Source: Bin94 sp965215535
Lineage (GTDB): Bacteria > Gemmatimonadota > Gemmatimonadetes > Longimicrobiales > Gaopeijiaceae
Length of the DNA stretch: 64,000 nt
Reading direction: 5' to 3'
Assembly: GCA_965215535.1 (NCBI GenBank)
Contig: OZ244063.1
Span: 1-64,000, forward strand
Of this stretch, positions 27,755 through 36,586 are shown piece by piece. The notes under the pieces were generated by a model. The model saw only the letters and a list, made by a program, of their open reading frames with translations. It made no database searches and was not told the DNA's origin. Numbering within the stretch: the stretch's first letter is position 1; every line of letters begins with the position of its first letter. The translations under genes and the position numbers were made by a program.

Positions 27755-28954
27755 TCACGAACCGGCGGGGACGAACTTCTGCACGCGCCGACCCGTCGAG
27801 GCCTCGCCGACATAGATGTTGCCGCGCGAATCGACATCCATGCCATGCGGACGAATGAACTGGCCCGCCTGGCGTCCGCCCCGCCCGAATTCGCCGACCA
27901 CCTCCAGATCCGCACGCCTCAGTATCCACACCTTGTGATTGGTTCCATCGGCCAGGTAGAGCCACTCCTGCCGGTCGTCGGGCGAGAGGGCGATCACGAA
28001 GGCCGACCCCGAGGCCCGCGTCAGCGGCGCGATCGTCTTTTCGGCCACGAAGGTGCCGTCGAAGCGAAAGCTCTGGATACGGTTGCCGCGCCGGTCGGCC
28101 ACATAGAGAAGGCCATCGTTTGATCCGGCCAGGCCATGTACGGTTGAAAATTGGGGCGGCAGCGGAAAATGGTCGCTGCGCAGCGCGTAGTCGTAGGCGG
28201 CTTCGTCGTCCGGCATCTCGCCGTATGCGCCCCAGTGGCGCAGATAGGCGCCCGTTTCGCCATCGAAGACGACAATGCGCCGGTTGCGGTAGCCATCGGC
28301 CACAAAGACCTCGTTGGTCGCGGGATCGACCCAGATCCCCGCAGGTCCTCCCAAGAGCGCGGTGTCGTTGCTGCCGCCATTTTCGTCGTAGCGCCCGATC
28401 GTCATCAGGTGCCGGCCGTCGCGCGTGAACTTCATGACGCGATGATGCCGGTACGTTCCGATCCAGACGAAGCCGTTGTGGTCGATGAAGAGGCCGTGCG
28501 AATTGCGCGGATATTCGGACACATCGCTGGTCGCGGGATCGCCCCACGCCTGCACCATCCTTCCCTCGCCGTCGAGTTCGAGCACCACGGGCGCGGGCCT
28601 GCAGCAGCTGCCAATCGGCGGATCCTGCACCGCGGCGATCTCCTCGGGGGTCAGCGTCTCGGGCAGATGCGTAATCCACACATGATCGCGGTCATCGACA
28701 AAGACCGAGGTGATTGCGCCCAGAATCCAGTCATTGGGAAGGGGTGCCGGCCACGCGGGATCGACCGCGAAGGCGGGGGACGCCAAAGCAGCGGCGGTGG
28801 TGGGGGGCGCAGTCACCGGGGCGGAATCGTCAGGGGCGGGAGCGCAGGCGGCCAGAGCGACCAGGGTTGCCGGCAGAATGGGCGAATGAAGGCGCCATGC
28901 GGACGGGAAGGGTGGGGGAGTGGCTAGCGCGGGGTCGGTCGGGCGAGTGCGCAC
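27755..28954 (-). CDS. NHL-repeat beta-propeller lipoprotein
   Basis: The product (399 aa from the proposed GTG at 28954) has a lipoprotein signal ending LVALAAC, an Ala/Thr/Pro linker and a six-blade NHL propeller: NSHGLFIDHNGFVWIGTYRHHRVMKF is cut into typical blades with GPAGIWVDPATNEVFVADGY, VHGLAGSNDGLLYVADRRG and PHGMDVDSRGNIYVGEAS. It resembles peptidyl-amidating-lyase-like propellers, but catalytic residues cannot be confirmed. No ATG lies close to the signal; CGGAGA lies about 11 bases before the GTG, so the start is uncertain. The 172 bases downstream, to the Asp-box protein gene, are empty. Confidence 0.8.
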   Translation of the reverse strand: MRTRPTDPALATPPPFPSAWRLHSPILPATLVALAACAPAPDDSAPVTAPPTTAAALASPAFAVDPAWPAPLPNDWILGAITSVFVDDRDHVWITHLPETLTPEEIAAVQDPPIGSCCRPAPVVLELDGEGRMVQAWGDPATSDVSEYPRNSHGLFIDHNGFVWIGTYRHHRVMKFTRDGRHLMTIGRYDENGGSNDTALLGGPAGIWVDPATNEVFVADGYRNRRIVVFDGETGAYLRHWGAYGEMPDDEAAYDYALRSDHFPLPPQFSTVHGLAGSNDGLLYVADRRGNRIQSFRFDGTFVAEKTIAPLTRASGSAFVIALSPDDRQEWLYLADGTNHKVWILRRADLEVVGEFGRGGRQAGQFIRPHGMDVDSRGNIYVGEASTGRRVQKFVPAGS

Positions 28955-29146
28955 AGTCTGGGGATCTCCGGGTCGGGGTTCAGGAAATTGAAGGCGAATT
29001 CGTGCGGGAAAATCTACTGTCGCCGCCCCCTTCTCTGTCCAGCGCAGCGCGCATTTCCTGCCGCGACGCATGGCTCTGCACTGTCGGCGTGTTGGCAGAT
29101 TTCCGGCGCGCACTGAACGCCCCTTCTTCCTGAGTGCCGCTGGCGC

Positions 29147-30001
29147 TTATCTGCGGATCTCCAGCCCCGCCACTCCCTCCAGCCGCCCCGAAATTTCCCT
29201 CAGGCGCAGCCACTGTTGATAGTGCAGGGGCAGAAACATCATCGATTCCATGAACTCGAAGACATAGATCACCACCGCAAAGATCGAGCCGTAGTCCATG
29301 GTGCGCTCGGTGGCGGCCGCGACTGCATAGATCATCAGCCCGGTCATGAAGATCCAGTTGACGCCATAGTTGGCCGCCTCCAGATCGGAGAGACGAATGT
29401 TCCAGCGCATCATGCGGCGCAGGTGGCGCGCCACGCGGGCGGGGTTGCCGGCATGCACAATGTCCACGCGACGCTCCTGCTCGTCGTTCAGCCCCTTGTT
29501 GTAGCGCACGGTCAGGCGGCCGGTGAGCGCATAGAGGGTGATTGTGGCCACCGACACGATCACGCACCCCCAAAAGATCCGAAGATTCAGCGAGGCCAGG
29601 ATCGCCAGGGTGCCGATCAGCCCCAGAATGCTGATGACAAGCTCGGGAAAGGAGTTCTCCAGGAACTCGACGATCTCGCGGAGCATGCCCAGCCGCGCAG
29701 TTCGGGTAGAGGTGGTGCTGTCGTCGCTCCGCGCCACCATCTCTTCGCCCAGGGTGGTGTAGATGCGACCGTAGGCGCGGCTGTCGATCAGGCGGCGCAG
29801 AACCGCGATTCCCATGGCGAAGAAGCCCAGGGCACCGAGTTCGTAGAGACCGCGCGCCGATCCGTTGAGGACGCTGTCGATGGCGCGGCCAATAAAGAGG
29901 GGAAAGAGGATCCAGCCGGCCGATTCGACCGTAACCAGCCCCAGGGTAAGGAGGGTGCGGCCCGCGAAGCGACGAAAGAGGGTTTGCATGAACGATTGCA
30001 T
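29147..30001 (-). CDS. ABC transporter transmembrane-domain protein without ATPase domain
   Basis: The 284-aa product has about six hydrophobic segments and the exporter-type layout (WILFPLFIGRAIDSVLNG; REIVEFLENSFPELV; MMFLPLHYQQWLRLREISGRLEG). It ends where a half-transporter would enter its nucleotide-binding domain; no Walker A follows here or in the neighbours. It belongs to the ABC six-TM stand-alone type. A paired ATPase elsewhere or loss of the domain are both possible. The start at 30001 has a second Met four residues on. Confidence 0.75.
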   Translation of the reverse strand: MQSFMQTLFRRFAGRTLLTLGLVTVESAGWILFPLFIGRAIDSVLNGSARGLYELGALGFFAMGIAVLRRLIDSRAYGRIYTTLGEEMVARSDDSTTSTRTARLGMLREIVEFLENSFPELVISILGLIGTLAILASLNLRIFWGCVIVSVATITLYALTGRLTVRYNKGLNDEQERRVDIVHAGNPARVARHLRRMMRWNIRLSDLEAANYGVNWIFMTGLMIYAVAAATERTMDYGSIFAVVIYVFEFMESMMFLPLHYQQWLRLREISGRLEGVAGLEIRR

Positions 30002-30177
30002 TCAGCAGTCCGCAGAATGCACGCCAGGGGGAGAGAGTTTGGGCCGGCCTGAACCCGGCGCGCGCTCCCGGAAGCGTTCGCTGCTTCGGACAGCCCGCGG
30101 AAGACCCTGGGCGACCCTTCCGGGGCCACCGTGCGCGGAAGAGGCAGCGGCTCCGGGACCGCGCCCTTCAGTTGGGA

Positions 30178-30417
30178 TCAGAGATTGCGCTCGCCGCGCG
30201 CCTGTCCTCCGGGGTGGACACCGGAGGCGGCCGAGGGGTCGATCTGCTGCGGGGTGGCAGCGTCGTCGCAGATCTCGGTCACGGGGACCGGGGGAGCGGG
30301 CTCGTCGTCGGTGAGACGAATGATCTCGCTGGCGCCGAAAATCAGTCCGAGCGAGAATCCCAGGCCCAGTATCCGGGTTCGGCGGCCGAAGCGTGGTCTG
30401 ATGTGCAGTGTCGTCAT
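30178..30417 (-). CDS. Hypothetical small membrane-anchored protein
   Basis: The 79-aa product has one hydrophobic segment (about residues 14-31) after a basic N-terminus, then an acidic and Pro-rich tail (DDEPAPPVPV). AAGGGA lies about 10 bases before the ATG at 30417. No family is recognised. It lies 176 bases upstream of the ABC transmembrane gene on the same strand and is divergent from the S58 peptidase. Confidence 0.5.
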   Translation of the reverse strand: MTTLHIRPRFGRRTRILGLGFSLGLIFGASEIIRLTDDEPAPPVPVTEICDDAATPQQIDPSAASGVHPGGQARGERNL

Positions 30418-30607
30418 GGTGTGTCGTCCCTTTTTCTGCACCGGGCAGGTGTGGCGGTCGCGCACGAAAGGAGGATCCGGGAAGACCTTGTAGCAAGATT
30501 CATGCCAGAAATCCGAAATCTCCTTTCCGTGTTACTATGATGGATTCGGGTCGGCTGCGGTTGCCTGTGGTGATCTTCCGCTTCCCTTCCCCTACGGAGA
30601 AATCATC

Positions 30608-31744
30608 GTGCGTGCTTCAACGGCTTCGCCTGCCCGCCCGGCGGCTCGTCGCTCGCGGTGCGCGCCGGTGGCATTCGCGCGGCGCTGCAGGCGCGCCGGA
30701 TCGCTGCTCTGCCTCCCGGCTTTGCTGCTGGTTGTCGCTGTCGGCGCCCGCGGACAGTCCCCCTCCGATACGGCGGCGGGGCTGACCCTGGTTTCAGGCA
30801 TTCGCGTAGGACACTACAGCTACCCCGGTGCGGCCACCGGGTGTACGGTCGTCCTGGCCGATGGCGCGGCGATCGGTGCGGGCGATGTACGCGGGGGCGC
30901 TCCCGGAACGGTCGAGACCGCCCTCCTCGATCCGGTCAATACGGTCAAGGAGGTCAATGCGGTGCTGCTGGCGGGGGGCAGCGCCTACGGGCTGGCAGCG
31001 CGCGACGGCGTCATGCGCCATCTGGAGGAGCGCGGCGAGGGGTATGCGGTCGGGTCGAGCGGAGTGGTGCCGATCGTGCCCGGTGCGGTGATCTTCGATC
31101 TGGGAGTGGCGCGCGCGCGGCCCGGTCCCGAATGCGGTCGCAGGGCGGCCGAGGCTGCAACCTCCGGTGCGGTGGCCGAGGGGAGCGTGGGAGCGGGGGC
31201 GGGGGCCACGGTGGGGAAGCTGAGGGGAATGGAGCGTGCCATGAAGGGCGGGGTGGGCACGGCCGCGATTGCCCTGGAGGGGGGATTGGTGGTGGCGGCG
31301 CTGGTGGTGGTGAATGCGCTGGGCGACATTGTCGATCCCGCGACCGGGCAGGTGGTGGCGGGGGTGCGGGGAGAGGGTGACCGCATGGTGGATGCGCGCC
31401 GCATTCTGCGCGAAGATGGCGCGAGGTGGCCGCCGGGGGGGAATACGACGATTGGGGTGGTGGCGACGAATGCACCGCTCAGCCGGGCCGAGGCGGCCCG
31501 GGTTGCGCAGATGGCGCACGATGGCATTGCGCGGGCGATCATCCCCAGTCACACCCCCGACGATGGCGACACCCTCTTTGCCCTGGCCACCGGAACGCTG
31601 ACTGTCCCGGGGTTCACCGTCGGTCAGGTGGGCGCCCTGGCTGCAGAAGCGGTGGCCGATGCGATCCTGCGGGCGGTGCAGAGGGCCCACGGTCTTGCCG
31701 GCCTGCCCGCCGTGCGCGATCTGCCTCCTCCGCCCCTTCACTGA
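30608..31744 (+). CDS. P1 family peptidase (S58, DmpA-type aminopeptidase)
   Basis: The 378-aa product has a signal sequence (about residues 29-50, GARGQ) and the self-processing Ntn-type fold of DmpA: GIRVGHYS, the AVLLAGGSAYGLAA segment, GAGAGATVGKL, and GGNTTIGVVATNAPLS, where cleavage is expected before the Thr that becomes the new N-terminal nucleophile. The start is a GTG with GGAG 8 bases upstream. Acts on N-terminal amino acids or beta-peptides. First gene of a long run: the symporter begins 22 bases after its stop. Confidence 0.9.
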   Translation: MRASTASPARPAARRSRCAPVAFARRCRRAGSLLCLPALLLVVAVGARGQSPSDTAAGLTLVSGIRVGHYSYPGAATGCTVVLADGAAIGAGDVRGGAPGTVETALLDPVNTVKEVNAVLLAGGSAYGLAARDGVMRHLEERGEGYAVGSSGVVPIVPGAVIFDLGVARARPGPECGRRAAEAATSGAVAEGSVGAGAGATVGKLRGMERAMKGGVGTAAIALEGGLVVAALVVVNALGDIVDPATGQVVAGVRGEGDRMVDARRILREDGARWPPGGNTTIGVVATNAPLSRAEAARVAQMAHDGIARAIIPSHTPDDGDTLFALATGTLTVPGFTVGQVGALAAEAVADAILRAVQRAHGLAGLPAVRDLPPPPLH

Positions 31745-31766
31745 CCGATCTTTCCCCCTTCGCCCG

Positions 31767-33152
31767 ATGCTGCCCGGCCTCCTCCTCTATGTCATCCTCA
31801 TTACGGCCACCGGAGTCGCGATCGGGCGTCGCGTCGCGGGCAGCGGCGACTTCTTTGTCGCGGGGCGCGCCCTTGGCCCGGCTCTGATCTTCGCGACCGT
31901 TCTTGCCGCCAATATCGGCGCGGGCTCCACCGTCGGCGCGGCCAGTCTCGGCTATCGGAACGGAATCGCGGCCTGGTGGTGGGTCGGTTCGGCCGGGATC
32001 GGCACCATCGCGCTTGCGCTCTGGATCGGTCCCCGCATCTGGCGCGTCGCCCATGCCCATGCCCTCTTCACCGTGGGCGACTACCTCGAGCATCGCTACG
32101 GCGCGTCGGTCCGGGCCGCCACCTCTGCGCTCCTCTGGCTCGGCACCCTGGCCATTCTGGCGGCGCAACTGATTGCCATGGCCTGGATCCTCGAGGTTGT
32201 GGCGGGGGCCCCGCGCTGGCTGGGCGCCCTGGGCGGCGGCCTCGTCATGACGATCTACTTTGCGGCGGGCGGGTTGCTCAGCTCGGTCTGGGTCAATCTG
32301 GTGCAGCTTGTCGTTCTGGTCGGCGGATTCCTGATCGCGCTGCCGGCGGCGCTCCTGCAGGCGGGGGGCGCAGATGCGGTTCTGGCCCGGGTGCGCACCC
32401 TTCCCGGCCATCTCGATTTCATGGCCAATGGCGATTCGGGCTGGATGTACCTCGCGCTTCTCGTTCCCGCCTTCATCGTCTCGCCCGGCCTTCTGCAGAA
32501 GACCTTCGCCGCCCGCAGCGAGCGCGCCATTCGCATCGGCCTCACCCTGGCGGGTTTTGCGCTCATGCTCTTCGCCTTCATTCCCCCGATTCTGGGCATG
32601 ATTCTGCGCGCGGGGACGCCCGGGCTCGAAAATCCCGAAATGGCACTGCCCGTCCTCCTTGCAACCGGCGTTCCGCCCTGGATCGGGGTGGTGGGGCTGG
32701 CGGCGGTCCTCTCCGCCGAAATCAGCTCGGCCGACACGATCCTCTTCATGCTCTCGACCTCGCTTTCGCGCGACCTCTACCGGCGCTTCCTGAACCCTGG
32801 CGCAAGCGACCGGCAGCTTCTGAGGGTGGCGCGGGGGGCGGCGATCGCGGGGGGCGGCGGTGGCGTTCTCCTGGCGCTTCTCCTTCCCGATGTGGTGGGG
32901 GCGCTCACCATCTTCTACGCGCTGTTGGGGGTGAGCCTCTTTGTGCCGGTGGTGGCGGGACTGCATTCGCGGCGACCGGGGACGCCCGAGGCGCTGGCGG
33001 CGGCGGCGGCGGGCGTGATGGCGCTCCTGGTTGCGGAATTTGTCTTCGGGAGTGAAGGATGGATGATTCCCTCGGCCTGGGGGCTGGTCTCGGCGGCTCT
33101 GGCCTGGGGGCTCTGGCACCTGGCCCGGCGATGGACGGAAAGATCGACATGA
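31767..33152 (+). CDS. Sodium:solute symporter family transporter
   Basis: The 461-aa polytopic protein has the SSS pattern: ITATGVAIGRRVAGSGDFFVAGR with the substrate-loop GAGSTVGAASLGYRNG, then YFAAGGLLSSVWVNLVQ and the Na+-site region VLSAEISSADTILFMLSTSLSRD. It lies between the S58 peptidase and the hydroxyproline dehydratase, so amino acid or hydroxyproline uptake is plausible. ATG 31767 is the first Met near the membrane segment; the frame is open further up inside the peptidase gene. Its stop overlaps the next start as ATGA. Confidence 0.92.
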   Translation: MLPGLLLYVILITATGVAIGRRVAGSGDFFVAGRALGPALIFATVLAANIGAGSTVGAASLGYRNGIAAWWWVGSAGIGTIALALWIGPRIWRVAHAHALFTVGDYLEHRYGASVRAATSALLWLGTLAILAAQLIAMAWILEVVAGAPRWLGALGGGLVMTIYFAAGGLLSSVWVNLVQLVVLVGGFLIALPAALLQAGGADAVLARVRTLPGHLDFMANGDSGWMYLALLVPAFIVSPGLLQKTFAARSERAIRIGLTLAGFALMLFAFIPPILGMILRAGTPGLENPEMALPVLLATGVPPWIGVVGLAAVLSAEISSADTILFMLSTSLSRDLYRRFLNPGASDRQLLRVARGAAIAGGGGGVLLALLLPDVVGALTIFYALLGVSLFVPVVAGLHSRRPGTPEALAAAAAGVMALLVAEFVFGSEGWMIPSAWGLVSAALAWGLWHLARRWTERST

Positions 33153-34180
33153 ATCATGCAGAGAATGCACAGCCTCTTCGCTACCCCGCGATCCGCACCT
33201 GCGAGATGCACACAGGGGGCGAACCGGTTCGCATTGTGACCGACGGCTACCCGCAGATTCCGGGCGCCACCCTTCTCGACAAGCGCCGTCATGCGCTGCG
33301 CCACCTCGATCATCTGCGCCGCTTCCTTATGCACGAGCCGCGCGGCCACAACGACATGTATGGCGTCATTCCGGTCGAGCCCGATCATCCCGAAGCCGAT
33401 CTGGCGGTTCTTTTCTGTCACAACGAGGGCTATTCCACAATGTGCGGCCATGCCACAATTGCGGTTGCGCGCTGGGCGGCGGATTCCGGCATTGTGACAA
33501 TGCGCGAGCCCCGCACCACGGTGCGCATTCAGTGTCCCTGCGGTCTTGTGGTTGCCCACGTGCACTGTGCAGATGGCCGCGCGGGGGCGGTTCATTTCGA
33601 GAGCGTTCCGGCCTTTGCCCCCCTTCTGGATCAGGTTGTGCACATTGATGGCGTGGGAGACGTTGTGATAGACATCGGCTATGGCGGCGCCTTTTATGCA
33701 TATGCGCCCGCCGCGCGCTTCGGCCTCAATGTGCGCAGCTCGTCCACCCGGCGCCTGGTCGATGCGGCCTGGGCGATCACCAGCGCTGCAACCGCCCGCC
33801 TGGAGCTCGAACACCCCGCGCACGACGACCTCGCTTTTCTCTACGGCACCATCCTGACCGACGGCACTCTGGGCTCGGGCCGCCCCAGCGCCAATATCTG
33901 CGTCTTTGCCGACCGTCAGGTAGACCGCAGCCCGACCGGAAGCGGCGTCACCGGCCGCATGGCGATCCAGAGGGCCCGGGGTCAGGTCGAGATTGGAGAG
34001 GAGCGGCGCTTTGCGAGTGTGACGGGCGCAGTCTTCAGCGGCTGCATTGTGAACGACACGCAGGCGGGCGACTTTGCAGCGGTGCGCGTGCTGGTCGGGG
34101 GCCAGGCGCACTATACCGGCGAGGCGCTCTTCCGGGCCGAACCGGACGATCCGCTCCGAGGAGGATTTTCAATCGCATGA
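33149..34180 (+). CDS. trans-3-hydroxy-L-proline dehydratase (proline racemase family)
   Basis: The 343-aa product has the proline racemase fold with EMHTGGEPVRIV at the N-terminus and the first catalytic Cys in GYSTMCGHATIAVA. At the second catalytic site it has DRSPTGSGVTGR, with Thr instead of Cys, which is the mark of the dehydratases (as in human L3HYPDH) rather than of racemases or epimerases. They turn trans-3-hydroxy-L-proline into delta1-pyrroline-2-carboxylate. An in-frame Met at 33131 is possible, but 33149 overlaps the symporter stop as ATGA. A collagen-derived substrate fits the context. Confidence 0.88.
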   Translation: MNHAENAQPLRYPAIRTCEMHTGGEPVRIVTDGYPQIPGATLLDKRRHALRHLDHLRRFLMHEPRGHNDMYGVIPVEPDHPEADLAVLFCHNEGYSTMCGHATIAVARWAADSGIVTMREPRTTVRIQCPCGLVVAHVHCADGRAGAVHFESVPAFAPLLDQVVHIDGVGDVVIDIGYGGAFYAYAPAARFGLNVRSSSTRRLVDAAWAITSAATARLELEHPAHDDLAFLYGTILTDGTLGSGRPSANICVFADRQVDRSPTGSGVTGRMAIQRARGQVEIGEERRFASVTGAVFSGCIVNDTQAGDFAAVRVLVGGQAHYTGEALFRAEPDDPLRGGFSIA

Positions 34181-35034
34181 ACCGCAAGCAATTCATGAAA
34201 ACGACTGCTCTGGCCTGGGGCGCGGGGCTGATCTCGGGCTGTACCCGCCCCGATCGCGACCCCAACGCCGCCCCAGCCACCCTGCATCCTCCCCTGGAGC
34301 GGGTCGGCCTGCAGCTCTATACGGTGCGCGCGCTCATGGCCGCCGATCTGCCCGGCACCCTCAATGCGGCGGCCGCCATCGGCTACCGGGAGGTCGAGTT
34401 TGCGGGACTCTTCGGTCATTCCCCCGACCGGGTTCGCGCCTGGCTCGATGCTGCGGGGCTCGCCGCTCCGGCAGGCCATGTCGGAATCGAAGAGCTGTCC
34501 GGCCCCGGGCTGGAGGCCGCCATCGCGACCGCGATCACCCTGGGGCATCGCTGGCTGGTTCTGCCCTGGCTCGACGAATCGATGCGCACCCCCGAGGGCT
34601 ACCGCCGCGCGGCCGGGCTCCTCAACGCCGCCGGGGCCCGCACCGCCGCCGAGGGCATCCGGGTCGCCTATCACAATCATGCCTTCGAGTTCGATCCGCT
34701 CCCCGAAGGCACCACCGGCTTCGCGCTCCTCGCCGACGGCCTCGATCCCGCGCTCGTCGATCTGGAAATCGATCTGCACTGGTCCACCGCCGCTGGCGTC
34801 GCCGCCGCCGATCTCTTTCGGCGCTGGCCGGGGCGCTTTCCGCTGACCCATCTCAAGGGGCTGGCCGCCGATGGCGCGATGACCGCAGTGGGAGCGGGCG
34901 TCATCGACTGGAGCGACATTCTTGCCCGCACCGAAGAGGCGGGATTTGCGCACCACTTCGTCGAACACGACAATCCGGACGACCCCCTTGCGTCGATCAC
35001 GGCGAGTTTTCGCTATCTCGCCGGGCGCGCATAA
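34177..35034 (+). CDS. Sugar phosphate isomerase/epimerase, TIM-barrel, exported
   Basis: The 285-aa product begins with a Tat-like lipoprotein signal (MNRKQFMKTTALAWGAG, then SGC) and continues as an AP-endonuclease-2-like TIM barrel: GLQLYTVRALM, IGYREVEFAGLFG, RVAYHNHAFEF, LEIDLHWSTAAG and HHFVEHDNPD carry metal-binding Glu/His/Asp positions. Family members isomerise or epimerise sugars and inositols. Its ATG overlaps the dehydratase stop as ATGA. A second homologue follows at 37762. Confidence 0.88.
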   Translation: MNRKQFMKTTALAWGAGLISGCTRPDRDPNAAPATLHPPLERVGLQLYTVRALMAADLPGTLNAAAAIGYREVEFAGLFGHSPDRVRAWLDAAGLAAPAGHVGIEELSGPGLEAAIATAITLGHRWLVLPWLDESMRTPEGYRRAAGLLNAAGARTAAEGIRVAYHNHAFEFDPLPEGTTGFALLADGLDPALVDLEIDLHWSTAAGVAAADLFRRWPGRFPLTHLKGLAADGAMTAVGAGVIDWSDILARTEEAGFAHHFVEHDNPDDPLASITASFRYLAGRA

Positions 35035-35092
35035 GCGGAACCACAATCTCCCTGGCGGCCCCCGATTCAACCATGCACAAGAGACCCCCACG

Positions 35093-36577
35093 ATGACCGA
35101 AGCTGCCACGCCGGTCCGCGCCGAAGACGTCGCCCTCAATCCCTCGCGCCTCTTCTTCGGAAGTTGCATGGCGCTGGTGGCCACATCGGTTGCCTTCGCG
35201 ACCGTGGGCGCGGTGATGTTCGATCTAAAGGGCGCCTTTGTTCTGAACAATGCGCAGGTGGGCTGGATCGGGGGGGCGGCGCTCTGGGGATTTGCGGTCT
35301 CGCAGGTGGTCTTCGCTCCTCTTTGCGACACCCTGGGAATGCGCTTCCTGGTGCGGCTGGCCTGGGTGGGGCATCTGGGGGGCGCACTTGTCATGATCCT
35401 TGCCGGCGGATTCGCGACGCTCTTTGTGGGTGCGCTTGTCATTGCCATGGCGAATGGCCTGATCGAGGCGGCCTGCAACCCGCTGGTGGCGGCGCTCTAC
35501 CCAGAAGACAGAACGGTCAGGCTGAACCGCTTTCATGTCTGGTTCCCCGGGGGAATTGTGCTGGGCGGATTGGCAGCCTATGCCCTCGACAGCGCCGGCA
35601 TCGTCGCCTGGCAAATCAAGATTGCGCTGATTCTTCTTCCCACCCTGGCCTATGGCGTTCTCCTCCTGGGCCAACGCTTTCCAGAGACCGAAGGAGTGCG
35701 CTCGGGCGTCTCGATGGGCGAGATGTTCCGGGCGACCTTCGCAACCCCGCTGATGTGGCTGCTCCTCCTCTGCATGGCGATGACGGCCTCGGTCGAGCTG
35801 GGGCCGGGGCGCTGGATTCCGGCGGTTCTGGAGGCGGGGGGAATGGCGGGCATCCTGGTTCTGGTTCATATCAATGGAATCATGGCGGTGATGCGCTTCT
35901 TTGCCGGTCCGGTTGTGCACCGGCTGTCGCCCTCGGGAATTCTGCTTCTCTCTGCGGTGCTCTCGGGCGCGGGGCTGCTCTGGCTGAGCCGGGGGGGATC
36001 GGCGCTCTCGGTCATCGCCTCGGCCACGATCTTTGCGCTGGGCGTCTGCTACTTCTGGCCAACGATGCTGGGATTTGTTTCGGAGCGCATTCCGCGCAGC
36101 GGCGCCCTGGGGCTGGGGCTCATGGGAACTGTGGGGATGGCGACGGTCGGGTTGCTGACCTCGCCGCAGATGGGCAGCATCGCCGACCGGGCTGCGCACG
36201 CCGATCTGGATCGGAACGAGGTGGCGATGATCCTGGTGAATGCCGGGGGGGCGCTCGAATCGCAATCGCTGCGCACGCCGGGCCCCGAGGGCGACGATCT
36301 GCGGGCGGCGCTGGCGCTGGTCGATGGCGCCCTGAGGCGCTACGAGGCCGAGGGGGCGTTGCCGCCGGTGGAGACCGCCAATGCGCTGCGCGGATTTATC
36401 GAATCGGGATCGACGCACCCGGCGGTCGTTGAGGCGCAGGCGATTCTGGGGCCGGCCGAGAACCGGGGCGGACTTGTCTCCTTTCGCTACTTGGTGCCGT
36501 TGAGCGGGATTTTGGCTCTGGTCTTTGGCGTGCTTCATCTGCGCGATCGGCGCCGCAGGGCCGAGACGGGCCGGTGA
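35093..36577 (+). CDS. MFS transporter
   Basis: The 494-aa product has about 12 hydrophobic helices typical of the major facilitator superfamily, with CDTLGMRFLVRLAWVGHLGG at the helix 2-3 loop and NPLVAALYPEDRTVRLNRFH in the middle, in the manner of sugar transporters. Residues about 370-465 form a long soluble insertion with alternating charged helices between late helices, unusual for MFS. The 58-base gap after the epimerase holds no gene. A Gfo/Idh/MocA enzyme starts 9 bases after its stop. Confidence 0.88.
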   Translation: MTEAATPVRAEDVALNPSRLFFGSCMALVATSVAFATVGAVMFDLKGAFVLNNAQVGWIGGAALWGFAVSQVVFAPLCDTLGMRFLVRLAWVGHLGGALVMILAGGFATLFVGALVIAMANGLIEAACNPLVAALYPEDRTVRLNRFHVWFPGGIVLGGLAAYALDSAGIVAWQIKIALILLPTLAYGVLLLGQRFPETEGVRSGVSMGEMFRATFATPLMWLLLLCMAMTASVELGPGRWIPAVLEAGGMAGILVLVHINGIMAVMRFFAGPVVHRLSPSGILLLSAVLSGAGLLWLSRGGSALSVIASATIFALGVCYFWPTMLGFVSERIPRSGALGLGLMGTVGMATVGLLTSPQMGSIADRAAHADLDRNEVAMILVNAGGALESQSLRTPGPEGDDLRAALALVDGALRRYEAEGALPPVETANALRGFIESGSTHPAVVEAQAILGPAENRGGLVSFRYLVPLSGILALVFGVLHLRDRRRRAETGR

Positions 36578-36586
36578 GCGGTCCCT

